Below, one piece after another: positions 1 through 11,267 of a stretch of 64,000 nt of DNA. Position numbers and translations under genes: made by a program. The DNA lies in the NCBI RefSeq assembly GCF_026210795.1, contig NC_089429.1, positions 7,163,001 to 7,227,000 on the forward strand, read 5' to 3'. This DNA is from Rhizophagus irregularis. Its lineage: Eukaryota; Glomeromycota; Glomeromycetes; Glomerales; Glomeraceae. The notes beneath the pieces were generated by a model that was given only the letters and a program-made list of their open reading frames with translations, had not been told where the DNA came from and did not search any database. Positions within the stretch are counted from its first letter, which is position 1, and the number at the start of each line of letters is the position of its first letter.

Positions 1-185
1 TGTGGGACCATTTGGATCATCAGGTACGAAAAAGGAAGCCTTTGCCTAAATCTAAACAGGAGTTAATTAGTAAGTAGTGGAGGAATGGAGAAAAATAAGC
101 ATAGAAACATTACACCACCTAATTTTAAGCTTACCTATCGATTTGGCGAGTAATAAAGGCTAAAGGTGGACATACTAAATATTAA
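1..185 (+). pseudogene. Tc1/mariner transposase, C-terminal remnant
   Basis: This is the last part of a DDE transposase of the Tc1/mariner superfamily, cut by the left edge of the window. Reading starts in phase at the first base with WDHLDHQVRKRK and continues to a TAG near base 90. The frame then changes, and the end reads IKAKGGHTKY followed by TAA at 183-185. A terminal AKGG-x-TKY is typical of Tc1 transposases. The same stretch, with PKSKQELI, occurs on the minus strand at 61.6-61.9 kb, so two copies of one family lie at opposite ends of the window. The internal stop and frame change mean this copy is dead. The two catalytic Asp residues would lie outside the window. Confidence 0.75.
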
Positions 186-1307
186 TTTTATTGGTCCAAA
201 TTTTTTATATAATAAACTTCATATTCGATATTTTATTTTAAGAAAAAAAAAATATTTAATTATTAAGTGAAAAAATTTTTTTATATATATATAAAATTTT
301 GAATTTTACGCATAAATTCTACAAATAGTAAAAAAATCTGGTAATTTATAGTAGGGGTGTGTATACAATAATGGACTAAAAAATGTAGATCATTACGTGA
401 CTATAAAACGAGCAAAAGCAGATGAAAAATTTATGATTTCTCACAAACTACCATATGAATTTTGTTAAATACACATTTAAAAAGAGTATATACATGCACT
501 TCATTTTATTTATTAAAACATTTAATCATTTGCTATTAGTTTTTTTGAGTGTATTTGGACTTTTAAAAGCAAATATGACTAATAATAAAAAAATAAAATG
601 GTATTAATAAAAAATTTTATTTGAATAAGTAATGCACAATGATTTTTTGATATAAAATATTTTTTTTTTATTATACTATTAGCTTGTAAAGTTTTATAAG
701 TTTCAAGTTGATTTGAAGATATGTTTTCTAGGTGATTCGCAACTTACCATAGGAGATTCGCAACTTAATGACAACTTTATAGTGTAATATTTTGTCATAA
801 ACCTTATTTGTACTATACTTTGCTAAAGTTTATTTGAAAGACAGAAACTCTAGCTTTCTAAAGAGTACTTTTAAACAGTTTTACATAGAATATTGAGGGA
901 GTTTTCTTTATAGCAAAGTAAAAAAAAAATGATTTTTTTTTTTAGCCATATGATCAGCTATATCAATCCCTCTATCCTTAATAAAATATAAATTTTTTTG
1001 CAATTAACTGAGTTTTTATTTGATTTTAACATTACATAATATTAATAAATAATTGTTATAGATTTTACTATATAAAACCCATATATTTCATATATTTATA
1101 TAAAGAAATGAACCTTACTTTTAAATAAATTAATAAATCATTTTTTTAAAAAAAATAATTTTAAAAAGGGAAAATATATATCTCATTTCCCTTCCTTCCC
1201 ATATATATGATGTTAAGATTTCACATTTTAATATTTTATAATAAAAAAAAAACTTTTAATATACAAACTTTTTAAAATGTCTATTATATGTATTTTTCCT
1301 CTACTTT
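186..1307. other. AT-rich DNA without recognisable gene
   Basis: Long A/T runs and scattered stops in all frames. The left part may contain the 3' terminal sequence of the Tc1 element, but I could not define its inverted repeat. No coding or RNA signal is visible. Confidence 0.5.
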
Positions 1308-1322
1308 GCAAGTTCACTTAAA

Positions 1323-1511
1323 TTTATTTATTTATTTATTTTATTACTAAAAGAGTGGTAGTACCAAAACTATTACAAATAAAAGTGTGGAAGCATTTAC
1401 ATGCCTGACTACTAGTATACATGTATAGAATTCAGAACTTCATCCCTTACAGGACCTCACTCTTCGATCAGACTATTTGAAAAACTAGGACTATGCTAAC
1501 AATTGGAATGG
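1323..1511 (-). mobile_element. SINE-like retroposon with 15-bp target duplication
   Basis: The 15-bp sequence GCAAGTTCACTTAAA occurs at 1308-1322 and again at 1512-1526. Between the copies lie 189 bp that, read on the minus strand, begin with a non-AT-biased head and end in an (AAAT)n tail next to the left repeat. This layout (long perfect direct repeat, oligo-A-type tail on one side only) is that of a LINE-mobilised retroposon. The head contains TTAGCATAGTCC, close to a tRNA A box, and further on GATCGAAG, close to a B box, so a tRNA-derived SINE is plausible. No reading frame is present. The flanking repeat is seen directly; the SINE class is an inference. Confidence 0.6.
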
Positions 1512-1546
1512 GCAAGTTCACTTAAAGCATCAAAGAACTTTTTTTC

Positions 1547-1556
1547 GGGGGGGGGG
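1547..1556 (+). repeat. G10 homopolymer
   Basis: Ten consecutive G residues between T runs, unusual in such AT-rich DNA and just outside the SINE-like insertion. It has no function that I can see. Confidence 0.6.
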
Positions 1557-1740
1557 TTTTTTCATTAAATCACGTGACGTATTTAATTCTAGCCAGAATT
1601 AAATGATCAGCGTACAAAATATCCTTTTTTGGAATAAAGGCGAGATTTAAACATTACAAACATTACACATGGCGAGATCTAAATTTTCCCTTTTAAAAAA
1701 TCAATAATAGAAAAAAGAAAATTTAAAAGTTAACCCGAGA

Positions 1741-4700
1741 CATGGAACAGACTGAGAGCGGATATTGCTAATGCAAAAGAAAGTAACGATAGTAAGACTA
1801 TTCAAGACAATATAGAATTTACATGGAATTATATTACCGAGACACTAGTGGACACAGCGCGCGCTACTTTCCCACACAAGAAAAAAGATCGAAAGTAACT
1901 AACAACAAATTATTTCAACCCGAAAATACACGCGAAACTTAGCAAGGTGGTTGATTCTCATGCTGAATGAGGCGGCCAACCCACGCCAAGATAATAATAA
2001 TGCACATGACTTAAGTCAGGAGCTCAGCGATTGGTTTCCATAGCCACAAAATATAATACAGACTATCCGGACGTGGACGAAACCTATCTAAACCCAAATC
2101 TTGTACCATTAACAACCACTTGGGTAGATCAGGTAAAAGCGGTACTTAAGGCCCGTCAAAAGCATGAACGAGCTAAAATGCTAGCCAAGCAACGTACCGA
2201 AATATCAGAAGCAATAGAAAAGAGGATCCAACAAATTGAGAGCGATCAATCCAAATGGATCAATAATTCGTTGAAAAATCAATTCCTATTGATCGACTGC
2301 TAAAAGTGCACCCCTCGAGTTGTTAATATCACCAGACGACATATCGGAACAAGCAATAGCCTCTATTCACATCAGTTCAGAAAAAGGAGGGTCAGTTTCT
2401 CATCAATCCATGATATGCCACCTTTTTGGCAAAAGATATATGAACCAGTGACTCAGAATGAACAGGTTTTTGATGAAGTACTCACAGAAATTGATGATGA
2501 GGAATGGGATACGATCTTGAAAAGTGTAAACGAAAAATCAGCAGCAGGAGTCATAGGAGTTATTATATTATGATTAAAAAATTACCTCCAAGATTACAGA
2601 ATTTAATTAGATGCGCCCTAAATCTTATACTGACAATGGGTAATCTACCTAACAATACAATTGGAAATTCTCGACCATTATTCCGATTCCAAAACCAGAA
2701 AAATTCAGCTATAACATGGCAAACGTTAGACCTATCGCGCTTTTGGACAATTTTAGAAAGTTATTAACCAAAACAATAAGTATTCGTTTAGGAAAATATT
2801 GTGACAGCAAAATTATTGTGGACTCCCCGGAGACTCCACAACCACCCCAATACAGATAATTAATACTTTAATTGAAGATGCAAAAACCAACAACAAACAA
2901 TTATGGATTATGTTTCAAGATATATCCAATGCCTTTGACTCCATCAGCATGAAAGGACTGAATTTAGCGCTACAACGCGCCAACGCCTGAACCTCCCAGA
3001 TCGTTTGATCACCTTAATTATTAGGCTCTTTACTAACCGAAAAGCCCAGATACTTACAGCCTTTGGAACTACACCTTCTTTCACAGCAGGGGATGGGATA
3101 GATCAAGGCGATAGTCTATCCCCTTTAATAGGCGAATCTACTATGATCCTCTGCTCAAAGCGATCACAACGAGAGATACAACAAAACAGAAACCATATTG
3201 GTTATGAAATCAGCTGTGTATGCCCACCGATCCTGCCAACCCGAATACGTGGGTTAAATACAATAATTCAGTGGCAGTAGCAGCTTATATGGATGACACA
3301 GCGTTCATTGAAACCTCCAAAGAACGTATGCAAGTAATTCTGAACATAGCGAACTCATTTTATAGCACAATGGATATATTTATCAATATCAAAAAATGTG
3401 ACTTGTCATTTTTCAACTCACCATTATCCATAACGGAGAATAAAGTTTACTTGGGGATTCATAAAATGATATCATCAGGATCACAGGCGGGGAAGTTCGT
3501 TATCTAGGGGTCTTCTTGACAGCAAAAGGGCCAGATTATTAAACAAACAAAGGATTGTATAAATCCGAGATATCTTCTTACAAACAGTAGGGAAGAAATT
3601 GCTATCGATTGCTCATGTAGTTTATTTAACTAATAAAGTCCTTTACCTCAGATAGCATATCTCAGTCAGACACTGATAGTCAAAAGGAATGGAAAAACCC
3701 ATATTATCATTCGTTAAGCATACGATAGGAATAGTAAAGTCCAGTTCTAACTCAATCTTATTTCATGAAGGAAATATTGGGTTTGGCAGTACATATTACA
3801 AATTTTATTAAAATCCTGAATTCATCAAACACCGCCACAGATACAACCCTGATTAGGCTCAGACAAGGTTAAATTCAAGCGCGATGCACGACTGATATTT
3901 TTTCAGCAATTTTAAAATATAGGGACGTTTTCAAAGCCATTGACCTTGGTCTAAACTTAATACAAATCGTGTGAAAGACTCGTTCAGGATAGAAGGTCAA
4001 TAGAACCATACTCGATGAATGGATTAACTATTTCACCCGTCATCGTTATTAAAGATGAATAAACCGGCGGATAAATACCCCCTATTCTTTGCCCACCAAC
4101 TTGTAACGCATGATGGACGACATATGATAACATGGGCTCAATCAAGACTCCTCTCCAGACTGTCAGCCAAAGGGAAAAAAGCAATCTGGTTCAAGCACCT
4201 AGAATGGTTGTTCTCGCAAAACGACAGCTCGAGATTACTTAAGGACGGTTTAAGGTATAATCCCCCAGCCTTCTTTAATGATCATTAATGATCATCTACC
4301 GATCCCATCCAAAGACAGGCGAAACAAAGAATGGATTGTATTCAAAAGAAGAAAAGAATACCAAGTAGCCAAAATTACTATGAAATCACACAAGAAGGAT
4401 ATGTTATCCGTAGAAATCTGGAACATAGCTAGTTTTGATCCACATTTGGGTAATTTATACCAACTTGAAAAGCCAGCTCGCAGTTTAACACTTGACATTC
4501 CTAGAAAATCGGCAAGAACACTTAATGTGACGCACAAAGATGGCAACTTTGCGACAAATACCCCGCTAAACTTAATTACAACAAATTGCCTTTGTGTGAT
4601 ATCAACCAACAATCAATACGCAGATGGAAGCCCAGTCTCATTGCACCAATGACGATTCGTCTCCGACATCAATCAGTGAATCAATAGAGTACAGTGAATC

Positions 4701-6267
4701 GGATATCGCCTCCACGCCGGCTATAGTAATTGACCAAGATCGGTTAATAGATATAAGGTTCGGCTCTTCGGATTTAGCTAAGACTTTAATGGACGCCAAA
4801 AAACGTTTGTTAACACTAAGTCAACTAAAATTTTATACCGATGGTAGTCTTAAAAAACGCTCCCATGGTAGTATCATAGACAGCAATGCTAGATCGAACA
4901 TCAAATGGGACCCAAATACTAATGAGGTAGCGCAAGGCGCAGCATTTTATTGAAATTACAACAGAACAACATGTTGTGTCGCGCATTGACAATTGGCCAT
5001 CTTCGACCAGGGCGGAAATATATACAATTTTACTGGCGTTACTTACTTGTTCAAATGGATCGAAAGTGCTCATATATACAGACAACGCGGCAGCGATACA
5101 AGCAATTAATGGAATATTAGGCACCAGACCGAGAAATTTTAGTTAGAAATAATTTTTTATTATTATATAGAATTTTTAGAGTAGTTAGAAAGGGTAATTT
5201 AGATTTAGAACATAAAGTAAAAGGACACAGTGGGTATATATGGAACGAGAAAGTAGATGAATTAGCCAAACTCGCTAGTACTAGCCCTTCGACTCAATTC
5301 AACCTAGCCCACGATGATATAAACTTTTTACCAACGATCGATAATATTAAGAACATGATACAATTTTTTAATGACGCGCAATGGACTGTAATCAAGATGC
5401 CTTAATAGATCGTATAAAGATTACGACTGGGATGTCACATGGAACGCTGTGAAATAAGTCAAACATTTCAAATGCACAAGTTCTATTCGCAACAAATTCT
5501 GGGCGTTTTGGGTTAAAAAATTGCTGAACAACCTATTACCGATAGGAAAACTGCTCCAATTACGTTCCAACGCTGTACAAAAATTTCACTTGCCCAATGT
5601 GTAATATAGAAGATGAAAGGTAGCACATATTGGTTCATGTACAGGACACAGAGCAATAGAAGCCAAAGCGGCAATTTCACTCGTCCCTGCTTACCATACT
5701 ACAAAGAGACTTAAATTTTAAAGCCAAAGCGGCAATTTTCACTCGTCCCTGCTTACCATACTACAAAGAGACTTAAATTTTAAATCAACAGCAAGCGGAC
5801 AATTTTCTCAAAAGATTAATTGGAATTTCTGTGACTTCAGAGGGGTTTTCATCGATCTTTCAGGATGCAATAAAAGGAAAAATCGACGCATCCATGACGA
5901 ATAAAGCGTCAAAACTGTTTAATTTTACCAGGAATAAATGTATTACATTTTGTACCAAATTGCTAACTATCATGTTACCCAGATTTTCATAGAATGGTGG
6001 ACTTCCAGATGTCAGTTGACCGTTCAGTGGGAAAGTACAAACGGTATCTCCACCTTAATGAACAGATCGGTCAGTAACAACAAACATAACAACTCTGTCC
6101 GGCGTAAACCACGGTCAAACAGTGATGAATTTGAAACGTACGACGGCCCAATGCGTAACATTGTCGACTCTAGAGGAGGTACTCTAATCAAGCCAGCTGA
6201 ATGTTTCGCCAGGTCCCTCCGAAAGATGATGGATCAAGCAGGATTATTCGCTCAACAAAATCGTTAG
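1741..6267 (+). pseudogene. LINE ORF2: reverse transcriptase / RNase H polyprotein, decayed
   Basis: The remains of the ORF2 protein that nicks, reverse-transcribes and inserts the element. RT motif A is visible as FQDISNAFD (about 2913-2939), motif B as GIDQGDSLSPL (about 3094-3126) and the catalytic YMDD box at 3286-3297. The region at 1741-2300 is linker. At 5591-5640 a zinc-knuckle-like C-P-M-C...H-x3-H stretch (zf-RVT type) is interrupted by TAG. RNase H shows FYTDGS near 4835, YTDNAAAIQAI near 5077 and GHSGYIWNEKVDELAKLA near 5222-5275, which gives Asp residues and a His as in type I RNase H. The last open segment ends at TAG 6265-6267. At least six frame changes or stops separate the parts, so no active protein can be made. 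Confidence 0.85.
5660..5782 (+). repeat. 61-62 bp tandem duplication inside the LINE
   Basis: The block starting AAGCCAAAGCGGCAATTT at 5660 is repeated immediately at 5721. The two copies differ only by one T in a T run. The duplication lies after the RNase H region and shifts the frame. The near-identity suggests it is much younger than the element's other damage. Confidence 0.85.
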
Positions 6268-6611
6268 AAGGGTTAAATTGGGAATTTTGATCTTTATTTA
6301 GAGATTGGAACCTGTAGATTTATTTATTATTTATAGTCTTATTTTTATTTTATTTCTCAGATTAGTTATAATGTTTAATTTTAATCAATTCAAATTTTGG
6401 TATACTAGGTTTATATTTACAATTTAGTTTCAGCGGTGTGGCATGGGATATATCTGCAGGCGGGTAGGGTATAATCTATTTAGAATAGGATTTGGTTCTT
6501 GTAACTTTTCCTTTAAATAAGGAATACTGCTCCCTTTGAGTATAATAATAATAAAAAAAAAATTTTAAAGTTAATGCTATTATGAAAAATATAATTTTTC
6601 CCATAAGTATT

Positions 6612-7020
6612 ATATTATCGCCTTTTTCTTTTTAGTGTGATCTAGCTAAAATAATAATTAAAAAAGGTGAATTTTTTAAATCTGTGATTACTAAGATTTT
6701 ATTGTATTTTTAGGTAGAGAGGGTGCAAATACAAGCTGAAAATGCAATAAAATTTTAGTAATCACAAGTTTTAAAGTAAGTTTACTTACATATAAGTGAC
6801 TCCTTAAAAATTTGTGTAACATTTATGCTTTAAAAGTTACTTATAAGTAAACTTACTTTAAAACTTGTAATTACTAAAATTTTATTGCATTTTCAGCTTA
6901 TATTTGCATCTTCTCTACCTGAAAATACAATAAAATTTTAGTAATCACAGGTTTCTAAAATTCATCTTTTTTTATTATTATTTTAACTAGATCACACTAA
7001 AAAGAAAACAGCGATAATAT
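6612..7020. mobile_element. Full-length palindromic foldback element
   Basis: About 409 bp that fold on themselves from end to end. The left end reads ATATTATCGCC then TTTTTAGTGTGATCTAG, and the right end reads CTAGATCACACTAAAAA and GCGATAATAT. Inner parts such as TAATCACA and AAGTAAGTTTACTTA also pair, with the centre near 6810. There is no reading frame. It is probably a MITE or foldback transposon inserted just after the LINE. No clear target duplication was seen beyond TA-type ambiguity. Confidence 0.75.
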
Positions 7021-7757
7021 GCATAAAAATTAATATATAAGTAATTTGTTTTTACTAAATAACTTTTAATTAATAAAGAAAATTAATTTTATTTAACTAA
7101 AGTAATAAAATTATAGTCAAAAATTAGTAAATAAAAGAATAAAAAATTTGAAAGTTAATACTATGATGATTTTCTTAATAAATATTATATTTATATTAGA
7201 ACTTCAAATATTTAATATAAAACTTATAATTAATTATATTAAAATTAATATTTTTTATTATTTTAATTTTGTAATTATTTTAAAATTTAGTAATCAGATT
7301 TAAATAAACTTTTTTTAAAATATTAGTAGTAAAATCAAATTATAACTTATTTTAAATTTATCTGAAGTTTTCTTACACTTATAAAGATTAATATTTAAAT
7401 AGTTTTAATTAAAGTAATAGAATTATATTTTGAAAATAACAAAAAAAAAAAATTTAAATTAGTATAATTATAAGAATTTTAAATTATATATATAAATTAT
7501 ATTGAAATTAAAATTTTTATTATAATTAATAAGTAAAATTTATATTATAAAATTATTGCACTACTATTAATAAGTATTTGTTTTATAATTTATATAATAT
7601 ATATAAATTTTTATAAAAATTATTTTTACTACTAATAAATTTGAATTTTAATTAATATTGGTAGTTTTAAATTTTTAATAATTTTTTTTTTTTATAATTA
7701 TCCTTAAAGGAATTAATAAGCTTTATTAAAAAAATATGATAGGTATATCAATCTATA
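7021..7757. other. AT-rich spacer
   Basis: Almost pure A/T with poly-T runs. No gene, repeat unit or palindrome that I can support. Confidence 0.5.
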
Positions 7758-7759
7758 TA

Positions 7760-8645
7760 CACTTACCTGCCAAAAGTATTTGAGTAATTCTAAAAAATGA
7801 CCATTAAATCACATTATTTTGACATCCAGTAATCAGAATTTAATGATTTATAATTCATTGGATTCGTCTAATTGAGACACATCTAATCACAGCATTTTAA
7901 ATCTATAAGTTCAATAAATCAGAAGTTATCATTAAATGTCTAAAAACAGTAAAATGCAAATAACTTTTGATCCATCAATCCTAGAGACATGAAAATAATA
8001 GATATAATGTACCTTAATAAAACAAATCTAATGAATCATATTTCATCTTTCTAGATTTAATAGGGAAGAAAACTTTATAAAATTTGTATTTGCTAAATTT
8101 TTAAAAATAAAAAACGAATTACTTCATAAAGTTAAATCACATTATTTCAATAACCAGTGAATAGAATTTAATAATTTATGATTCAATGGATTCATATTAT
8201 CAAGATACATCTAATTGCAGTATTTTTATGTCTCTAAATTCAATGAATCAGATGTTATTTTTAACAGTAAAATGTAAATAATTTATTATTCATTTTTAAA
8301 AATTTGACATATACAAATTTCACAACATTTTCTTTTCTATTAAACTTAGAAAGATGAAATATGATTCATTAGATTTGTCTTATTAAGGTACATTGTATCT
8401 ATTATTTTCATGTTTCTAGGATTAATAGATCAAAAGTTATTTGAATTTTACTGTTTTTAGACATTTAACGATAACTTCTGATCTATTGAACTTACAGACT
8501 TGAAAATACTGTGGTTAGATATATCTCAATTAGACGAATTCAATGAATTATAAATCATTAAATTCTGATCACTGGACATCAAAATAAATAATGTGATTTA
8601 ATGGTCATTTTTTAGAAATGTCCAGATATTTTTGGCAGGTGGGTG
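7760..8645. mobile_element. 886-bp inverted-repeat element with TA duplication
   Basis: The ends are CACTTACCTGCC and GGCAGGTGGGTG, each bordered by TA (7758-7759 and 8646-8647). This points to a Tc1/mariner-type target. The arms extend about 350 bp inwards with few mismatches. The central section (about 8130-8285) is not unrelated loop sequence but a third, diverged copy of the arm's outer half (TTAAATCACATTATTT..., TTCAATGGATTC...), in the same direction as the left arm. No transposase is present, so it is a non-autonomous foldback element. Confidence 0.8.
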
Positions 8646-8928
8646 TAAAACTATAACCTTACTTTATAAAGTAACAATATGCAATGCAAAAATATACTTT
8701 ATGAGCAATTTTATTTTAATTTTATTTAATTATAAAAGATATTACTAAATATCATCAATGGTAGATTTATAATATAATGCTGATCAGTATTTTATTAGTA
8801 AATTTTAATTCAAACCAAAAGTGTATCTTAATACTATTATAGTAACAATCACTGCTAATAATTTTCAATTATAAATATTATATAAATATTTTATTAAATA
8901 TTTTTTAATAGTATCTTTTATTTTTTTA

Positions 8929-9633
8929 CAGTCAACTCTTAATATAACGAAGTTGGCATCCAGGCTGATTAGGCCTTCGTTATAGGAATATTCGTTAATA
9001 TGATGGGAAAATCTAGTATAACCTGGAAAATTTTTGTGTATTATGGTATATTGTCGTATAATAATTGTATCTTATAATGCAAAAATGCAAGTTACACAAA
9101 ATATCTTCATTATATTGAAAAAAATTTGTTATAAAAGAAAATTCGTTATTAAAAGGGGTATTTTTCAAGGACCCCAGATATCTCCAAAACAGGTCATAAG
9201 TCACACTTTCGGCAGATTGGCCCATTTTTCAGGGTTTAAAAAATCGTTTTTTGTAAATATCTCGGCATCCAGTGGTCCAATTTTGATGAACTTTTTTTAA
9301 AATTGTAGATCTAAATGAGGGCTACAAAATAAAAAAAAGTTCATTAAAATTGAATCACTGGATGCCGAGATATTTACAAAAAACGATTTTTTGAGTTTCA
9401 GCAAAAAGGGTGTTTTTGGCCAAAAGTCCATTATGACCTTTATATTAGATATCTGGGGTCCTATTTTTCATATACGGTTTATAAAATTTACTTCATTAAA
9501 CGGTATATAGCATTTAATTAGTAAAATTCGGTATAATGAGATTTTTTTCATATGTTAAAATCTGTACCATACTGAAGATCCGTTATATTATAAAATTCGT
9601 TATATCAAAATTCGTTATAAGAAGAGTTGACTG
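8929..9633. mobile_element. pogo-like MITE (CAGTC ends, TA duplication)
   Basis: The left end CAGTCAACTCTTAATATAAC and the right end GTTATAAGAAGAGTTGACTG are inverted copies bordered by TA at 8927-8928 and 9634-9635. CAGTC-type ends with repeated TTCGTTAT/ATAACGAA motifs are typical of pogo/Tigger-derived non-autonomous elements. It carries a nested element at 9168-9462, which accounts for about 300 of its 705 bp. A deletion derivative of the same family lies at 63,691-63,820 and shares the right-hand 130 bp. The short reading frames here are incidental. Confidence 0.8.
9168..9462. mobile_element. Nested 295-bp foldback element, AGGACCCC family, 8-bp duplication
   Basis: The element starts AGGACCCCAGATATCT and ends with the inverse AGATATCTGGGGTCCT. 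It is bordered on both sides by ATTTTTCA (9160-9167 and 9463-9470), a perfect 8-bp target duplication inside the pogo-like MITE. The arms pair through most of the length (for example AAATATCTCGGCATCCAGTG near 9256 and its inverse near 9350). Its termini match the elements at 32,797-33,236 and 35,932-41,496, so it is a non-autonomous member of that family. Confidence 0.85.
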
Positions 9634-9639
9634 TATTAT

Positions 9640-10209
9640 GATAGTGGTTATCTATACGCAACAAAATCTGAAATTTAAAATTTCATTATTTATATTATAT
9701 AACTTATTTTTAAAGTACTTTGTTAAAATATAATAATTGTTGCATAAGTGGCAAAATTTTTTTTTGCTATATTACATGGAATTCTTATGGAATTTTTGTA
9801 AAATTTATAAAAATTACATGTAAACTAGTTTAAAATTTTATGTTTTTATTATTGCTATTTATTAAAATTATCCAACTTTAACCTAAATATTAATTAAAAT
9901 TCTTATTAAATTCTATAAAATAACTTGATAGAAATTTTTACTACATATTGCTCTATCATTTTATCAGTTTAGTTTTTTTTTTCTATTTAATTTATAATTT
10001 ATAAAAATTTGAAATCACATAATATTAGTATGATTTATAGGTGATCACCACTATATATCTTTTATTAAATATAAATATTAAAATATAATTTTATTAATAA
10101 TTAGTTAATTACTTTAGTCAATAGTTATATAATTAAAATTTGCCTAGTAAAATTATTTAGTAAATTAAATTTACTGTATTTTAAAACTTGATATAATTTT
10201 AGTATTATT
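9640..10209. other. AT-rich spacer
   Basis: No gene or repeat structure recognised. Short reading frames here have no coding character. Confidence 0.45.
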
Positions 10210-11034
10210 ATAAAAAGTTAATTCTTGTTATAGTAAAGCTTGTTATAGTAAATTTTGGCTTATAGTAAACTTTTTTTATTTTCCCAATTCACTTACTAAT
10301 AAATCTTATTTGTTATAGTAAACTTACTAATAAAATCTCAATATTAGATATAGTGAACTTTTTAAGAATTTTATATAAAATGTATATTATAAATTTATAT
10401 TTGGACGCTTTGCAGTAGAAAGGGACGAAACTACTAAAAAAGTTTAAATTTCTTTTATATGCCAAAAATATTCTAAATGCTATAATTTATTCAGATTTTA
10501 TATTAACTCATTTTTGTTTTTTTTTGGTAGTTTTGTTCCTTTCTATTGCAAAGCACCCATTTGTTATAGTGAATATCATGTAAAATCATTAGGTATATTG
10601 TTTACAAATCACTTTAATACAAAAATTAGAATTAGATATATTTCACTTTATTATTACCGTAAATTTACAAGATTATATTATGAAATGCCAATAGAACTAT
10701 TATCAGATAAAGAAATTATATTGGTCTAAATATACACAGAATTGGAAATCCTTAATACTTTAAAATTAAAAATTAAATACTTTTATTAAAAGAAACTTTT
10801 TATTTTTTTTTTTTGTGTTAAGATTGTAAATCAATTTATTAAACAGACAAAAACCATTGATACAAATAATACAAACTAAAAAGAACCACTGATTCCCCTA
10901 TCTACCATAGTAAAGAAACTTTTTATTGTATTAATATAAGGTTTACTAAGAAATCTTTCATTTTTGTGAATATTTATTTGTTATATAGTGAACGAAAATG
11001 GTTGGAACTAAGGGTTCACTATAACAAGCTTTTC
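10210..11034. mobile_element. Probable pogo-like inverted-repeat element with internal hairpin
   Basis: AAGCTTGTTATAGTAAA near 10,236 and the inverse TTCACTATAACAAGCTTT near 11,015 form terminal inverted repeats. TTGTTATAGTGAA-type motifs recur several times inside. A separate strong hairpin is formed by GCTTTGCAGTAGAAAGGGAC (about 10,406) and the inverse around 10,526-10,554. A retroposed fragment (10,805-10,911) has landed inside. The exact outer boundary and duplication are not certain. No transposase is encoded. Confidence 0.5.
10805..10911 (-). mobile_element. Retroposed mRNA 3' end (processed retrocopy)
   Basis: AAAGAAACTTTTTATT occurs at 10,789-10,804 and at 10,912-10,927, a perfect 16-bp direct repeat. 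The 107 bp between the copies, read on the minus strand, contain a short open piece ending in TAG, then AATAAA, and about 20 nt later a run of A residues abutting the left repeat. Poly(A) signal plus A tail plus long target duplication is the signature of LINE-driven insertion of a 5'-truncated mRNA. The source gene was not recognised. Confidence 0.6.
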
Positions 11035-11267
11035 ATTGCTATTTAATTTTCATTAATAATTCAACTTTTAAAATTCAAGATTGTTTATTTGCAAAAAACA
11101 AATGCCTATATTCATAAAATTTTTAGTTTAAACTATAACAAATATGATATTTTAAGTATCAGTATATTTTTACAATATGAATAAAAATATGATTAATGAA
11201 CAAGTATCTTCAATATTAAGTTATAATGATATAATGATATAAAGGATGTATATAAATAAATATATAT

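Larger units (their letters stand above)
1734..6560 (+). mobile_element. 5'-truncated LINE (non-LTR retrotransposon) with RNase H
   Basis: A non-LTR retrotransposon about 4.8 kb long. It begins inside the linker after the endonuclease domain, so the 5' part is missing, as expected from incomplete target-primed reverse transcription. It carries reverse transcriptase, a cysteine/histidine knuckle and RNase H in that order, then a 3' UTR and a tail of TAA units plus A9-10 at 6541-6560. The sequence AATTTAAAAGTTAA at 1720-1733 and AATTTTAAAGTTAA at 6561-6574 flank the element exactly and differ at one of 14 positions. They are probably the target-site duplication. The domain order fits RNase H-bearing LINE clades (I or Tad-like). 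The many frameshifts show an old, dead copy. Confidence 0.8.

Noticed and set aside
4292-4612. Minus-strand 106-codon frame in the LINE
   Set aside because: Antisense to a plus-strand ORF2 segment; the element's domains all lie on the plus strand.
9034-9300. 88-codon plus-strand frame
   Set aside because: Runs across the boundary between the pogo-like MITE and the nested element, so it is an accident of nesting.
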